Assembly (NCBI GenBank): GCA_002482415.1 | Contig: DLFY01000172.1 | Span: 279 to 6,972, forward strand | Direction of reading: 5' to 3' | Source of the DNA: Phycisphaerales bacterium UBA7708 | GTDB taxonomy: Bacteria; Planctomycetota; Phycisphaerae; Sedimentisphaerales; Anaerohalosphaeraceae | Length of the DNA: 6,694 nt | Part shown: piece after piece, positions 1-6,694 of the stretch | Layout: every line of letters begins with the position of its first letter | How positions within the stretch are numbered: position 1 is the first letter of the stretch | Notes under the pieces: generated by a model | Told to the model about the DNA's origin: nothing | Seen by the model: the letters and a program-made list of their open reading frames with translations, nothing else | Databases searched by the model: none | Made by a program: the position numbers and the translations under genes

Positions 1-639
1 GCCCGTCGGCCTTCAGGGCAATATCCGATCAGCAGTCTTTATCTGGATTCGCAGCAGTTGCATTTGTTTCAGGAAACAATTGTAGATAAATGTAATCGAT
101 TTAAGCTGCGTATCCGTGGATACGATGACGACCCAAACAGTCCGGTTTTCTTTGAAATCAAACGAAAACTCAACCGGATTGTGTATAAAAGCCGCGCCAA
201 GGTTCATAAAAGTCAGATTGGATCGATTTTGAATGGAGCCTATATTCCGGACAACCTGCCGGAAAAAGATCGTGCAGCATTGCAGCAATTCATGCATTAT
301 TGCCGATGTTTATTGGCAAAACCCGTGGTTTTGGTCCGGTATCAGCGTGAGGCATTCGAAAATCGGTCCGATTCCAAAGTGCGTATCACCTTCGACCGTG
401 AACTCTGTTATCATCCGGCTGATGAGGCGATGGTGAAATTAAATGGGCCGGGATGGGTCAAAATTCCGATTGATTTTGTCGTGTTAGAGATTAAATTTAC
501 AGCCCGGTTTCCAAACTGGGTAAAACAAATGGTTCAGATGTTCAACTTAAACCGTCAATCGATGTCCAAGTATTGCAGTTCGGTGTCGCAGTTGGTTCCG
601 GCGGCGACGACTGGCTATACCATGCCGAAACTCAGGTAA
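1..639 (+). CDS. VTC-domain (polyphosphate polymerase-like) protein, 5' end missing
   Basis: The frame is open from the first base of the window, so the true start lies upstream; 212 codons and a TAA stop are present. TTG at 58 is inside the domain and is not the likely start. VTC-type motifs appear in order (numbered from base 1): the SLYLDS strand at 12-17, R37-I-R39 followed by GY, the E52-I-K54-R-K56 strand, R113-Y-Q-R116, R128-I-T-F-D132, E163-I-K165-F with P171 and W173, and a terminal SKY element. The family belongs to the triphosphate tunnel enzymes; yeast Vtc4 uses this fold to make polyphosphate from ATP at the cytoplasmic face of a membrane. The basic and acidic tunnel residues seen suggest an intact site, but the first strand is outside the window. 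No membrane segment is visible. It lies 18 bases before the DUF4956 gene, a familiar pairing. Base composition is AT-richer than in the genes that follow. The family call is strong; polymerase activity is inferred. Confidence 0.9.
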   Translation, partial: ARRPSGQYPISSLYLDSQQLHLFQETIVDKCNRFKLRIRGYDDDPNSPVFFEIKRKLNRIVYKSRAKVHKSQIGSILNGAYIPDNLPEKDRAALQQFMHYCRCLLAKPVVLVRYQREAFENRSDSKVRITFDRELCYHPADEAMVKLNGPGWVKIPIDFVVLEIKFTARFPNWVKQMVQMFNLNRQSMSKYCSSVSQLVPAATTGYTMPKLR

Positions 640-657
640 AATAATCCGAGGAATGAT

Positions 658-1353
658 ATGGAAAAAATGTGGCAAATTCTGGACGGATATGCCGTCAGTC
701 CGGAAGTTGATATGTGGTCGATTTTGCTTTCTTTGCTGTTGTCCTTTGTTCTGGGGCAGGTTCTTGCGTGGGTATATTATTTTACGCATAACAATTTGTC
801 CTATTCGAAATCGTTTGTTCAATCCCTGATTGTGATCACCATTGTCATTTCGCTGGTGATGACGACCATCTCCGGCAGCTTTGTGATTGCCGTCGGACTG
901 ATGGGCGCGCTGTCGCTGATTCGGTTTCGCAATATCATCAAGGATACCCGGGATATTACATTTCTGTTCTGCGCGGTGGTGATCGGTATGGCCTGCGGTT
1001 CACAGCGCTACGCGCTGGCGGTCATTGGTACCGCCGGGCTTTGCCTGGTTCTGCTGTATCTGCATTACGCGGATTTTGGAATGCATAATTCATATAACGC
1101 TTTTTTGCGGTTTACCTTTGATGGTGCGATGGTGCCTGATCATCCCATCATCAAGACATTGAAACGATTTACTCGGACGATGACGCTGATTTCATCCAAC
1201 TCGTGCAGTCCTGATGACAGCTCGGTGGATTTTTCGTACCAGCTCTCCCTGAAGACGGCTGCCAACAACGAGCAATTGCTGTCGGAGATTCGCAGAATCG
1301 AGGGTGTACACAACGTCAGTCTGACGATGCAGGAACAACTTTTGGAGATGTAA
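658..1353 (+). CDS. DUF4956 integral membrane protein
   Basis: This 231-residue protein starts at ATG 658, with GAGGA at 648-652 five bases upstream. It has hydrophobic segments at about residues 19-43, 51-71, 74-88 and 101-137 (the last probably two helices), so roughly four or five membrane spans. The DUF4956 signature is clear: G80-L-M-G-A-L-S-L-I-R-F-R-N at 80-92, then K95-D-T-R-D and an IGMACG motif at 109-114. Residues from about 145 form a soluble C-terminal domain; the stretch 190-231 has the beta-alpha-beta look of a small ferredoxin- or ACT-like fold, which is inferred by eye. The molecular function of the family is not established. Genes of this family often lie next to VTC-domain and CotH genes, as here. 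The next gene starts only 6 bases after the stop, implying translational coupling. The charged RFRN...KD.RD segment next to the membrane would suit an ion or phosphate-binding role, but that is speculation. Confidence 0.92.
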   Translation: MEKMWQILDGYAVSPEVDMWSILLSLLLSFVLGQVLAWVYYFTHNNLSYSKSFVQSLIVITIVISLVMTTISGSFVIAVGLMGALSLIRFRNIIKDTRDITFLFCAVVIGMACGSQRYALAVIGTAGLCLVLLYLHYADFGMHNSYNAFLRFTFDGAMVPDHPIIKTLKRFTRTMTLISSNSCSPDDSSVDFSYQLSLKTAANNEQLLSEIRRIEGVHNVSLTMQEQLLEM

Positions 1354-1359
1354 CAAAAC

Positions 1360-2502
1360 ATGGCACGGAAAGCAGGTAAAACAATTGGAGGGATTCTTCC
1401 CATATTCATCTGGCTGGCGTCGGTTGGCGTCGTGGTGGTGCTGTACTCGCAGCGAATAGGCAGCTTTACAGTCCAGGGGATCGCGTATGCCCCAAGTCAG
1501 GCTGTTATGGCCGTGGAAAATGCGACGATCCGGCACATTTATGTGCAGCCCTGCCAGACGGTTCGCAAGGGGGATTTGCTGGCGCTGATTGAACTGGGCA
1601 ACCCCCTGGAAAATGAATACGCCCGTTCTCTGGCGGCGGCCCAGCGGGCAACGGCTCGGGCGGAGATGGATCGTCTCAGGGCGGAACTGGATGCCATGCA
1701 GGCCGAGTTAGACAACAATGTCAAGGTTCAGCAGTCCGAACAGAGCCTGGCCTATCGCCGGCTGGCGCTGGATGTGGAACGAGCCAGGCTGGATTTACTC
1801 GATGCCAGGGCAACGCTGGAAGCGGATCGCGGCATGCTGGCCGGGCTGGAACTGGAAAAGAAAAGCCTGGAACTGCTGCTCGAACGTCAGGCGGTCGATT
1901 CGTATGAAGTGCAGCGCATCCGCATGGAGCATGAGAGCATGGCCCGCAAGGTTGGCGCCGAAGAGGAACTGGTCCGACAGGCCCAGCAAAATCTTCTGCT
2001 GGCCCAGAATCGACTGGACCAGGAACAGCAGGTCGCGCTGAGTGATGATTATCTTAAGCGATTGCTGGCGCCGTTTGAAAAAGCCGTCAGCGTGCAGGAA
2101 AAATACATCGAAGAGTGCTTTGCCCCGGTCAGTCAATTGGCGGTTCGGGCGGAAATCGACGGCGTGGTCGGCAGTATTGCCTACAATGAGGGCCAGTCGA
2201 TTACCCCGGGGCTGCCTATCCTGACAGTCACCAGCCCGGACGCCGGGTATGTGATGATCTGGCTGGATCAGCATAAGGCCGGGCTGGTCAAAGAGAATAT
2301 GCCGGTTGAATTGATCAAATCAACCGTTCCTCGTTCCGTGATCCGTTCTCAGGTGGTTTCTGTTGGGGCGGCGTTCGAACAGATTCCCGCCCAGTTATGG
2401 GTCGATCAGAGATTGCCTCTGTGGGGCAAACCCGTTCGTATCGCGGTCCCGCAGGGTGTCAATCTGGTGGCCAATGAGCTGGTCGGCATTCGCGGCCTGT
2501 AA
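1360..2502 (+). CDS. HlyD-family periplasmic adaptor (membrane fusion) protein
   Basis: The protein has 380 residues and starts at ATG 1360, with GGAG at 1344-1347 twelve bases upstream, inside the end of the preceding gene. Domains in order: a short basic N-terminus (RKAGK), a single membrane anchor at about 12-29, a first lipoyl-like half with the VRKGDLLALIELGNPL motif around 68-83, a long heptad-rich helical hairpin at about 85-225, a second lipoyl half at 261-291 (AEIDGVVGSI, then EGQSITPGLPILTV), and a beta-barrel-like C-terminal part to about 370. This is the usual order for adaptors that join an inner-membrane transporter to a TolC-type channel across the periplasm. The outer-membrane factor gene follows after 16 bases. 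No cysteine lipobox is present, so it is membrane-anchored rather than a lipoprotein. No ABC ATPase or RND pump is encoded nearby, so its inner-membrane partner is unknown; the adjacent DUF4956 protein is a candidate. The family call is sure; the substrate is not known. Confidence 0.93.
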   Translation: MARKAGKTIGGILPIFIWLASVGVVVVLYSQRIGSFTVQGIAYAPSQAVMAVENATIRHIYVQPCQTVRKGDLLALIELGNPLENEYARSLAAAQRATARAEMDRLRAELDAMQAELDNNVKVQQSEQSLAYRRLALDVERARLDLLDARATLEADRGMLAGLELEKKSLELLLERQAVDSYEVQRIRMEHESMARKVGAEEELVRQAQQNLLLAQNRLDQEQQVALSDDYLKRLLAPFEKAVSVQEKYIEECFAPVSQLAVRAEIDGVVGSIAYNEGQSITPGLPILTVTSPDAGYVMIWLDQHKAGLVKENMPVELIKSTVPRSVIRSQVVSVGAAFEQIPAQLWVDQRLPLWGKPVRIAVPQGVNLVANELVGIRGL

Positions 2503-2518
2503 TTACGGAAATCAAATC

Positions 2519-4231
2519 ATGATAGTGTTCAGGGCAAAGATGCCGTATACCAAAATCCCCAATACAGTCTGTTGTTGTGCCGCATGGCGGACAGGGTCCG
2601 TAGTGATTGCCGCTGTTTTAGCCGCGGCACTCATCGGCTGCGGCATGGACCGTCAGAAGGCAGCAGCCCAAGCCGATGAACAGGTCTATGGGATTATCGA
2701 GAATCAATGGCAGGACTCCCTGGGTTCCCGGGCGGATTATCGGATCGACCGGGGGGCACAATCGCTCAACAGCGAGATTCTTCCTCGCGTGTGCGAGAAA
2801 GGTGCGATGACCCTGTCCGAAGCGGTTCAACTGGCGGTCTGGGCCAGTCCGGAATTTCAGACGGCGCGGGAGCAGTTGTACCTGGTTGGCTTGGATCAAA
2901 CCGAAGCGGAACACCTGTATGATATTACCCCGTTTGCCTCAGCGGCCGCCGGTCAGACGATGGTGCGCAACACCACGTCCAGTTCGGCCCGTCCTTATGA
3001 AAATGAAATTCGCGGCGGACAGGGCACCGCCGGCATTCAGAAGCTGCTGGCAACCGGGGCGCTGCTGACCACGGATTTAACCCTGGGATCCTTTGATGTG
3101 GTGTCGGGCAATTACCGAACCGGCGGGGCCTCCCTGTTTCAGGCCGCGATTACCCAGCCGCTGTTGCGGGGGGCGGACCGCAAGGTCGTGCTGGAAACCC
3201 TGACCCAGGCCCAGCGCAACACACTGTATCAGATTCGGTCATTCAACCGTTTCCGCAAAACCTTCACGGTCTCAGTGGTCAGTGATTACTATCGCCTCAT
3301 GGAATATGCTCTGCGGGTTCGTTTTGCCCGTGAAAATATCCAGCAGCTTGAGCAGTTATATCAAAAGATGCAGCATCTCAGCCAGTTTGGTTTTGTCGCG
3401 CAGCATGAACTGGAAGAAACCCGACAGGATATCCTCAAGGCTGAAGATACGTTTGCTCAGACCCAGCGCCTGTACCGTGAAATGCTGGATTTATTCAAGC
3501 TGCGTCTGCTGATCCCGCCGGATGTGGATATCGAACCCGAGGCGGCTGAATGGCTGGCACTGGAAGATTTCGGTCGATGCGAGATTCAGATGACCGAACA
3601 GCGGGCCATCGAGGCGGCTCAGTTTCAGCGTCTGGACCTGGCCAATATGTCCGACCAGGTGGAAGATTCCTATCGCCATATCGACGTGGCGGCCGATGCC
3701 CTGAAAATGGATTTATCGGTCGTCGGTGTGGCCTCTCCGGCCTCCCGGGGACGAATGACCTTTGGTGCCGATCCGGGCGACTTGCAGCGAACCCAGGAAC
3801 GCTATGAACTCAGTCTCCGGGCGGATTTTGCCATGGATCGACTGCTGGAACGAAATAATTATAAACGCGCCTTAATTGCCTTAAGCCAGCAGCAGCGTGC
3901 GCATCAGCAATTGACCGACCAGGTGATTGCCGAGGTTCGCAAGGCCTGGCGCGATATGGAAGAGGCCCGTCAGCGCAGCCTGCTGCAGACCAGCGCCAAA
4001 AAGCTGGCCCAGCAGCGTCTGGACACGACTCTGCTGCTGATGCAGCATGCAAGGGCCAATACCCGCGATGTACTGCGTGCTCAGGAAGATTATTACTCCG
4101 CCCAGGAAGGCTATGTGACTGCAATGACGGATTTTGCCGTGGCCAAGATGAATTTCCTGCGGGATACGGAGATGCTGTGGGTTCATCCGGATGGGGGTTA
4201 TACGATTCACGCGGTGTCAAAAGCGGAATAA
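2519..4231 (+). CDS. TolC/OprM-type outer-membrane factor lipoprotein
   Basis: The 570-residue frame begins at ATG 2519, 16 bases after the adaptor gene. ATG 2540 (with AGGG at 2531-2534) is an equally plausible start. The frame is open further upstream to ATG 2363, but that would overlap the adaptor gene by 140 bases and bury the signal peptide. From 2519, a basic stretch and hydrophobic segment (28-39) lead to the lipobox L38-I-G-C41, so the protein is probably exported, cleaved and lipidated at Cys41, as in OprM-type factors. The first outer-membrane efflux repeat opens at M97-T-L-S-E-A-V, and the characteristic QPLLRG motif is at 213-218. Long amphipathic helices rich in Gln, Glu and Arg continue through both halves; the second repeat ends with a helix carrying RANTRDVLRAQEDYYSAQ. 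Length and repeat plan fit the family. The role is a trimeric channel across outer membrane and periplasm that docks to the adaptor encoded just upstream. A run of three cysteines (18-20) in the signal region is unusual. The cargo is unknown. Confidence 0.92.
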   Translation: MIVFRAKMPYTKIPNTVCCCAAWRTGSVVIAAVLAAALIGCGMDRQKAAAQADEQVYGIIENQWQDSLGSRADYRIDRGAQSLNSEILPRVCEKGAMTLSEAVQLAVWASPEFQTAREQLYLVGLDQTEAEHLYDITPFASAAAGQTMVRNTTSSSARPYENEIRGGQGTAGIQKLLATGALLTTDLTLGSFDVVSGNYRTGGASLFQAAITQPLLRGADRKVVLETLTQAQRNTLYQIRSFNRFRKTFTVSVVSDYYRLMEYALRVRFARENIQQLEQLYQKMQHLSQFGFVAQHELEETRQDILKAEDTFAQTQRLYREMLDLFKLRLLIPPDVDIEPEAAEWLALEDFGRCEIQMTEQRAIEAAQFQRLDLANMSDQVEDSYRHIDVAADALKMDLSVVGVASPASRGRMTFGADPGDLQRTQERYELSLRADFAMDRLLERNNYKRALIALSQQQRAHQQLTDQVIAEVRKAWRDMEEARQRSLLQTSAKKLAQQRLDTTLLLMQHARANTRDVLRAQEDYYSAQEGYVTAMTDFAVAKMNFLRDTEMLWVHPDGGYTIHAVSKAE

Positions 4232-4253
4232 CCGATATGGGGTCGTCAAAGCA

Positions 4254-4284
4254 GGATGTCGGGCTGTGAGAATTCCCGATATCC
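4254..4284 (+). terminator. 10-bp hairpin after the operon, terminator-like but lacking a T-tract
   Basis: GGATGTCGGG at 4254-4263 pairs with CCCGATATCC at 4275-4284, giving ten pairs with one G-U wobble and an 11-base loop. It lies 22 bases after the stop of the outer-membrane factor gene, where a transcript end is expected. No run of T follows the 3' arm (GATCAATTG), so it does not meet the standard definition of an intrinsic terminator. It could instead protect the mRNA 3' end or act with Rho. The stem is seen directly; the role is inferred. Confidence 0.45.
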
Positions 4285-4290
4285 GATCAA

Positions 4291-4319
4291 TTGACATGCA
4301 TATTTAGACGAAATATCAA
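4291..4319 (+). promoter_or_regulatory. Candidate sigma-70-type promoter for the CotH-family gene
   Basis: A perfect TTGACA at 4291-4296 is followed, after 17 bases, by TATCAA at 4314-4319, which matches four of six -10 consensus positions but lacks the final T. It sits in the only sizeable gap of the window, just after the terminator-like hairpin and about 70 bases before the start codon at 4388, which fits a separate transcript for that gene. The -10 box is weak, and promoter consensus in this phylum is poorly defined, so the call is tentative. Confidence 0.4.
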
Positions 4320-4348
4320 GACGGGTTTCAAAAGCCTTATGTCTAAAT
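4302..4348. repeat. 8-bp perfect inverted repeat over the candidate promoter
   Basis: ATTTAGAC at 4302-4309 is matched by its reverse complement GTCTAAAT at 4341-4348, with 31 bases between. The left arm lies in the spacer between the candidate -35 and -10 boxes and the right arm just downstream of the probable transcription start, so it could be a pair of operator half-sites. As an RNA stem it would be weak because of the long loop. Eight-base inverted repeats also arise by chance, so this is only suggestive. Confidence 0.3.
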
Positions 4349-4387
4349 TGAAAAAGCAGTTATAGGACCTGTTGCAAGGTGGTGTTT

Positions 4388-6694
4388 ATGACCAGATGGA
4401 TATTGGCGGCATGGTTTGTGATGATTCTGGCTTGCAGTCTTCCGGCAGACCTGGTTCATCGTTACAGCTTCAGCGGCAACTGCTATGACAGTATCGGGTC
4501 CAGCCACGGGACGCTGGTTAACGGCACCGGTCTGTCCAGTTATGCCAATGGTCAGCTCACCCTCGGCAATAACGGCTCTCAGAGTTCTACCGGTTCAGCG
4601 ATTGATTATGTCGATTTGCCCAATGGGATTATCTCCTCGCTGGGCAAGCAGGCGACCTTTGAAGCCTGGGTGACCTGGACGGGCAGTTCAATGTGGCAGC
4701 GCATCTTTGATTTCGGAACCAGCAGCGCCGGGGAAGGGTACTCGGCTGGTTCCTCCTATACCACCTATTTTTTTGCCTCGCCCCTGGGCGGAGCCAGTGT
4801 TCTTCGCTTTGGTTACCGGTATGGTCCTGCGGCTGATGAACGCGTGATGGATGGTCCTGCCTTCACTTCCGGCCAGCGCCATGTTGCCATCACCTGGAAT
4901 GAAAACACCGCTGAAACGGTGATGTATCTGGACGGCATCAGAACAGCCAGCGGATCGATTCATTTTACCCTGGCTTCGATGACGGATAACAATAACTGGC
5001 TGGGTCGGTCGCAATGGGTGGACCCGATGTTCTGCGGCAGCTACAATGAGTTTCGCATCTGGAATCATGCTATGACCGATGAGGAAATTCTGGTCAGTTT
5101 CAACCGCGGGCCGGATTCCATTCCGTTACTGCTGCTCGATATCCAGCAAACCGGAGGTGAAACATCAGTCGAGGAAGGCAAGGCGGCCGATTCCATTTCG
5201 ATTGCGCTTAAAAAACAGCCGACGGCCAATGTGCAGGTCACGCTGACCCCTCAGACGGAGGATTTGGAACTCAATGGCGGTTTTCCCGGCGATCCGATTA
5301 CCCTGACCTTCACACCAGCCAATTGGGCCGCCGCACAGACGGTACAGATTGCAGCGGTGCAGGATGATATTGAAGAGGGTGACGAAACATGCACGATTGA
5401 GTTTGGAATCGTCAGTGCCGACACCGACTACAATAACGGGTATGTTTCACCTTTGTCGGTTTTGATTATCGACTATGTTGTCAATCCATGCCCGGCCGGG
5501 GATATCGACGGGGATTGCGAAGTCACCCTCGGCGACCTGCAGTTATTCGCCATGCAGTGGCTGGATCCCGCCGGGTGCAGCGGTCTCAATTGCGGAGATT
5601 TGATCGATGGCGACGGAGTCAACTTTGCTGATATGGTAATCCTGTCCGAATCATGGCTGGATACCTTCGGTCCGGTCGTCATCAATGAATTCATGGCCAA
5701 AAATGCCAGTACCAATCCCGATGATTCGCGGGAATCCTGGGAAGTCTTCGACGAAACCGGCGAGCCGACCGACTGGATTGAACTGTATAATGTCTCGGAT
5801 ATTCCAATCAGCATGAACGGCTGGTATTTAACCGATGACCCGGCCAATCTGACGCAGTGGGCGTTTCCTTCCAATGTCACCTTGCAGCCCAGGTCTTTTC
5901 TGCTGATTTATGCCAGCGGCAAGGGTATTGTCTCCGGAGACTATATTCACACCAATTTTTCCCTGTCTGAAACCGGTGAGTATCTGGCCCTGATTGCTCC
6001 CGGCGGTAAAATCGTATCTGAATACGGCGATGTCAACGACGGCTATCCGCCCCAGGAAGTCAATATATCCTACGGCCTGTTCAGCTATTTCACCCAACAG
6101 CGGTATTTTTATCCGGCAACCCCCAATCGACCCAACAAAAATTCCGCGATGGGCATAGCCCCGGATACGCAATTCAGCATCAAACGCGGATTTTTCACTG
6201 CCCCCTTTGATGTCACCATCAGCACCAGTGATCCGACTGCTGTGATTCGTTATACGCTGGACGGCAGCACACCGACTCTGGATAACGGTCTTGTTTATAA
6301 TCCGGCCGCCCCCATCCATATCAGCACAACAACAACGCTGCGGGCAACCTCCTTCAAGACCGGCTGGCTGCCCGGCAATGTCGATACGCAGACCTATCTA
6401 TTTCTCAGCGATGTCATGACCCAGTCGCCCAATGGCGAACGTCCCGGCCCGGGCTGGCCGGCCAGTTGGGCCGTGAATGGCCACATCATGGATTACGGCA
6501 TGGATCCGGATATCGTCAGCCATCCGACCTATTCTTCGCTGATGGATGATGCCCTGCTGGCCATTCCAACACTGTCGCTGGTGACAGACCTGAAATATCT
6601 GTTTGATCCGATTCTGGGAGTCTATGTCAATACCGGTTCCTCGACGCGTGCGGACGGAGATTCATTTGAGCGTCCCTGCTCGCTGGAATTGATT
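4388..6694 (+). CDS. Secreted multidomain CotH-family protein (LamG, Calx-beta-like, dockerin-like, lamin-tail, CHB_HEX), 3' end missing
   Basis: The frame starts at ATG 4388 (AAGG at 4376-4379, eight bases upstream) and is open for 769 codons to the last base, so the C-terminus is missing. Residues 1-20 look like a signal peptide (WILAAWFVMILACSLPA); cleavage after A20 is likely, though Cys16 could be a poor lipobox. Then follow: a LamG/concanavalin-A-like domain, about 24-243 (opens VHRYSF, ends EFRIWNHAMTDEEI); a Calx-beta-like beta-sandwich, 247-365 (EEGKAADSISIAL, later DDIEEGDET); a dockerin-like segment, 368-424; a lamin-tail domain from 429 (VINEFMAKN, TDWIELYNVS, NGWYLTDD); a chitobiase C-terminal-like domain, about 596-673 (IRYTLDGSTPT, LRATSFKTGWLPG); and the start of a CotH domain from about 700 (IPTLSLVTD, GVYVN, ERPCSLELI). 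CotH proteins are kinase-like, but the catalytic part is beyond the window. It is probably exported and surface-associated, with its own promoter. The lamin-tail, CHB_HEX and CotH order is common in large planctomycete proteins. Confidence 0.93.
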   Translation, partial: MTRWILAAWFVMILACSLPADLVHRYSFSGNCYDSIGSSHGTLVNGTGLSSYANGQLTLGNNGSQSSTGSAIDYVDLPNGIISSLGKQATFEAWVTWTGSSMWQRIFDFGTSSAGEGYSAGSSYTTYFFASPLGGASVLRFGYRYGPAADERVMDGPAFTSGQRHVAITWNENTAETVMYLDGIRTASGSIHFTLASMTDNNNWLGRSQWVDPMFCGSYNEFRIWNHAMTDEEILVSFNRGPDSIPLLLLDIQQTGGETSVEEGKAADSISIALKKQPTANVQVTLTPQTEDLELNGGFPGDPITLTFTPANWAAAQTVQIAAVQDDIEEGDETCTIEFGIVSADTDYNNGYVSPLSVLIIDYVVNPCPAGDIDGDCEVTLGDLQLFAMQWLDPAGCSGLNCGDLIDGDGVNFADMVILSESWLDTFGPVVINEFMAKNASTNPDDSRESWEVFDETGEPTDWIELYNVSDIPISMNGWYLTDDPANLTQWAFPSNVTLQPRSFLLIYASGKGIVSGDYIHTNFSLSETGEYLALIAPGGKIVSEYGDVNDGYPPQEVNISYGLFSYFTQQRYFYPATPNRPNKNSAMGIAPDTQFSIKRGFFTAPFDVTISTSDPTAVIRYTLDGSTPTLDNGLVYNPAAPIHISTTTTLRATSFKTGWLPGNVDTQTYLFLSDVMTQSPNGERPGPGWPASWAVNGHIMDYGMDPDIVSHPTYSSLMDDALLAIPTLSLVTDLKYLFDPILGVYVNTGSSTRADGDSFERPCSLELI

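Noticed and set aside
21..30. ATATCCGATC occurs at 21-30 and again at 4279-4288.
   Set aside because: A ten-base match with no extension; one copy is inside a coding region and the other partly inside a hairpin arm, so chance is the simplest explanation.
58..639. TTG at 58 as the start of the VTC-domain gene.
   Set aside because: The frame is open to base 1 and already encodes VTC-like sequence (SLYLDS) upstream of this TTG, so the gene is truncated by the window.
1795..2274. Antisense open frame of 159 codons.
   Set aside because: It is opposite the coiled coil and second lipoyl half of the adaptor gene. High GC and regular codon use in the coiled coil explain the lack of stops.
2363..2518. 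Longer N-terminal extension of the outer-membrane factor starting at ATG 2363.
   Set aside because: It overlaps the end of the adaptor gene in another frame, encodes Arg/Ser/Trp-rich sequence typical of an out-of-frame read, and would bury the lipoprotein signal inside the protein.
4339..4365. Eight-codon open frame (MSKLKKQL) in the intergenic region, a possible leader peptide.
   Set aside because: No ribosome binding site precedes it, it has no run of regulatory codons, and it ends 22 bases before the start of the next gene without any attenuator structure.
5828..6319. Antisense open frame of 163 codons.
   Set aside because: It lies wholly opposite the lamin-tail and CHB_HEX part of the CotH-family gene, whose domains are clearly recognisable, and its translation resembles no family I know.

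Overview
The window looks like part of a chromosome from a Planctomycetota bacterium, most likely class Phycisphaerae (Sedimentisphaerales-like). This is inferred from protein style. The last gene is a large secreted protein with a LamG domain, a dockerin-like segment of the form D-I-D-G-D-C...QWLD, a lamin-tail domain, a chitobiase C-terminal-like domain and the start of a CotH domain, a combination typical of that group. The Gram-negative envelope components (periplasmic adaptor and outer-membrane factor lipoprotein) agree with a diderm host. No 16S or other taxonomic marker is present.

Layout: four genes lie head to tail on the + strand with gaps of 18, 6 and 16 bases, so they almost certainly form one operon. 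(1) Bases 1-639 are the 3' part of a VTC-domain (polyphosphate polymerase-like) protein, cut by the window edge. (2) Bases 658-1353 encode a DUF4956 integral membrane protein. (3) Bases 1360-2502 encode an HlyD-type periplasmic adaptor with one N-terminal membrane anchor and a long coiled coil. (4) Bases 2519-4231 encode a TolC/OprM-type outer-membrane factor with a lipoprotein signal. A 156-base intergenic region follows, holding a 10-bp hairpin, a candidate promoter and an 8-bp inverted repeat. (5) From 4388 to the window end runs an uninterrupted reading frame of 769 codons, the N-terminal part of a secreted multidomain CotH-family protein.

How they may work together: VTC-domain and DUF4956 genes are known to occur beside CotH-family genes in many bacteria. 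What stands out here is that the VTC/DUF4956 pair is directly followed by an adaptor and an outer-membrane factor, with no ABC or RND inner-membrane pump visible in the window. One hypothesis is a trans-envelope assembly in which the VTC protein acts at the cytoplasmic side, DUF4956 forms the inner-membrane part, and the adaptor and TolC-like protein continue the path to the cell surface, serving or modifying surface proteins such as the CotH protein. This is inference from gene order. The true inner-membrane partner could also be encoded upstream or elsewhere.

No RNA genes, insertion sequences, CRISPR arrays or phage genes are visible.
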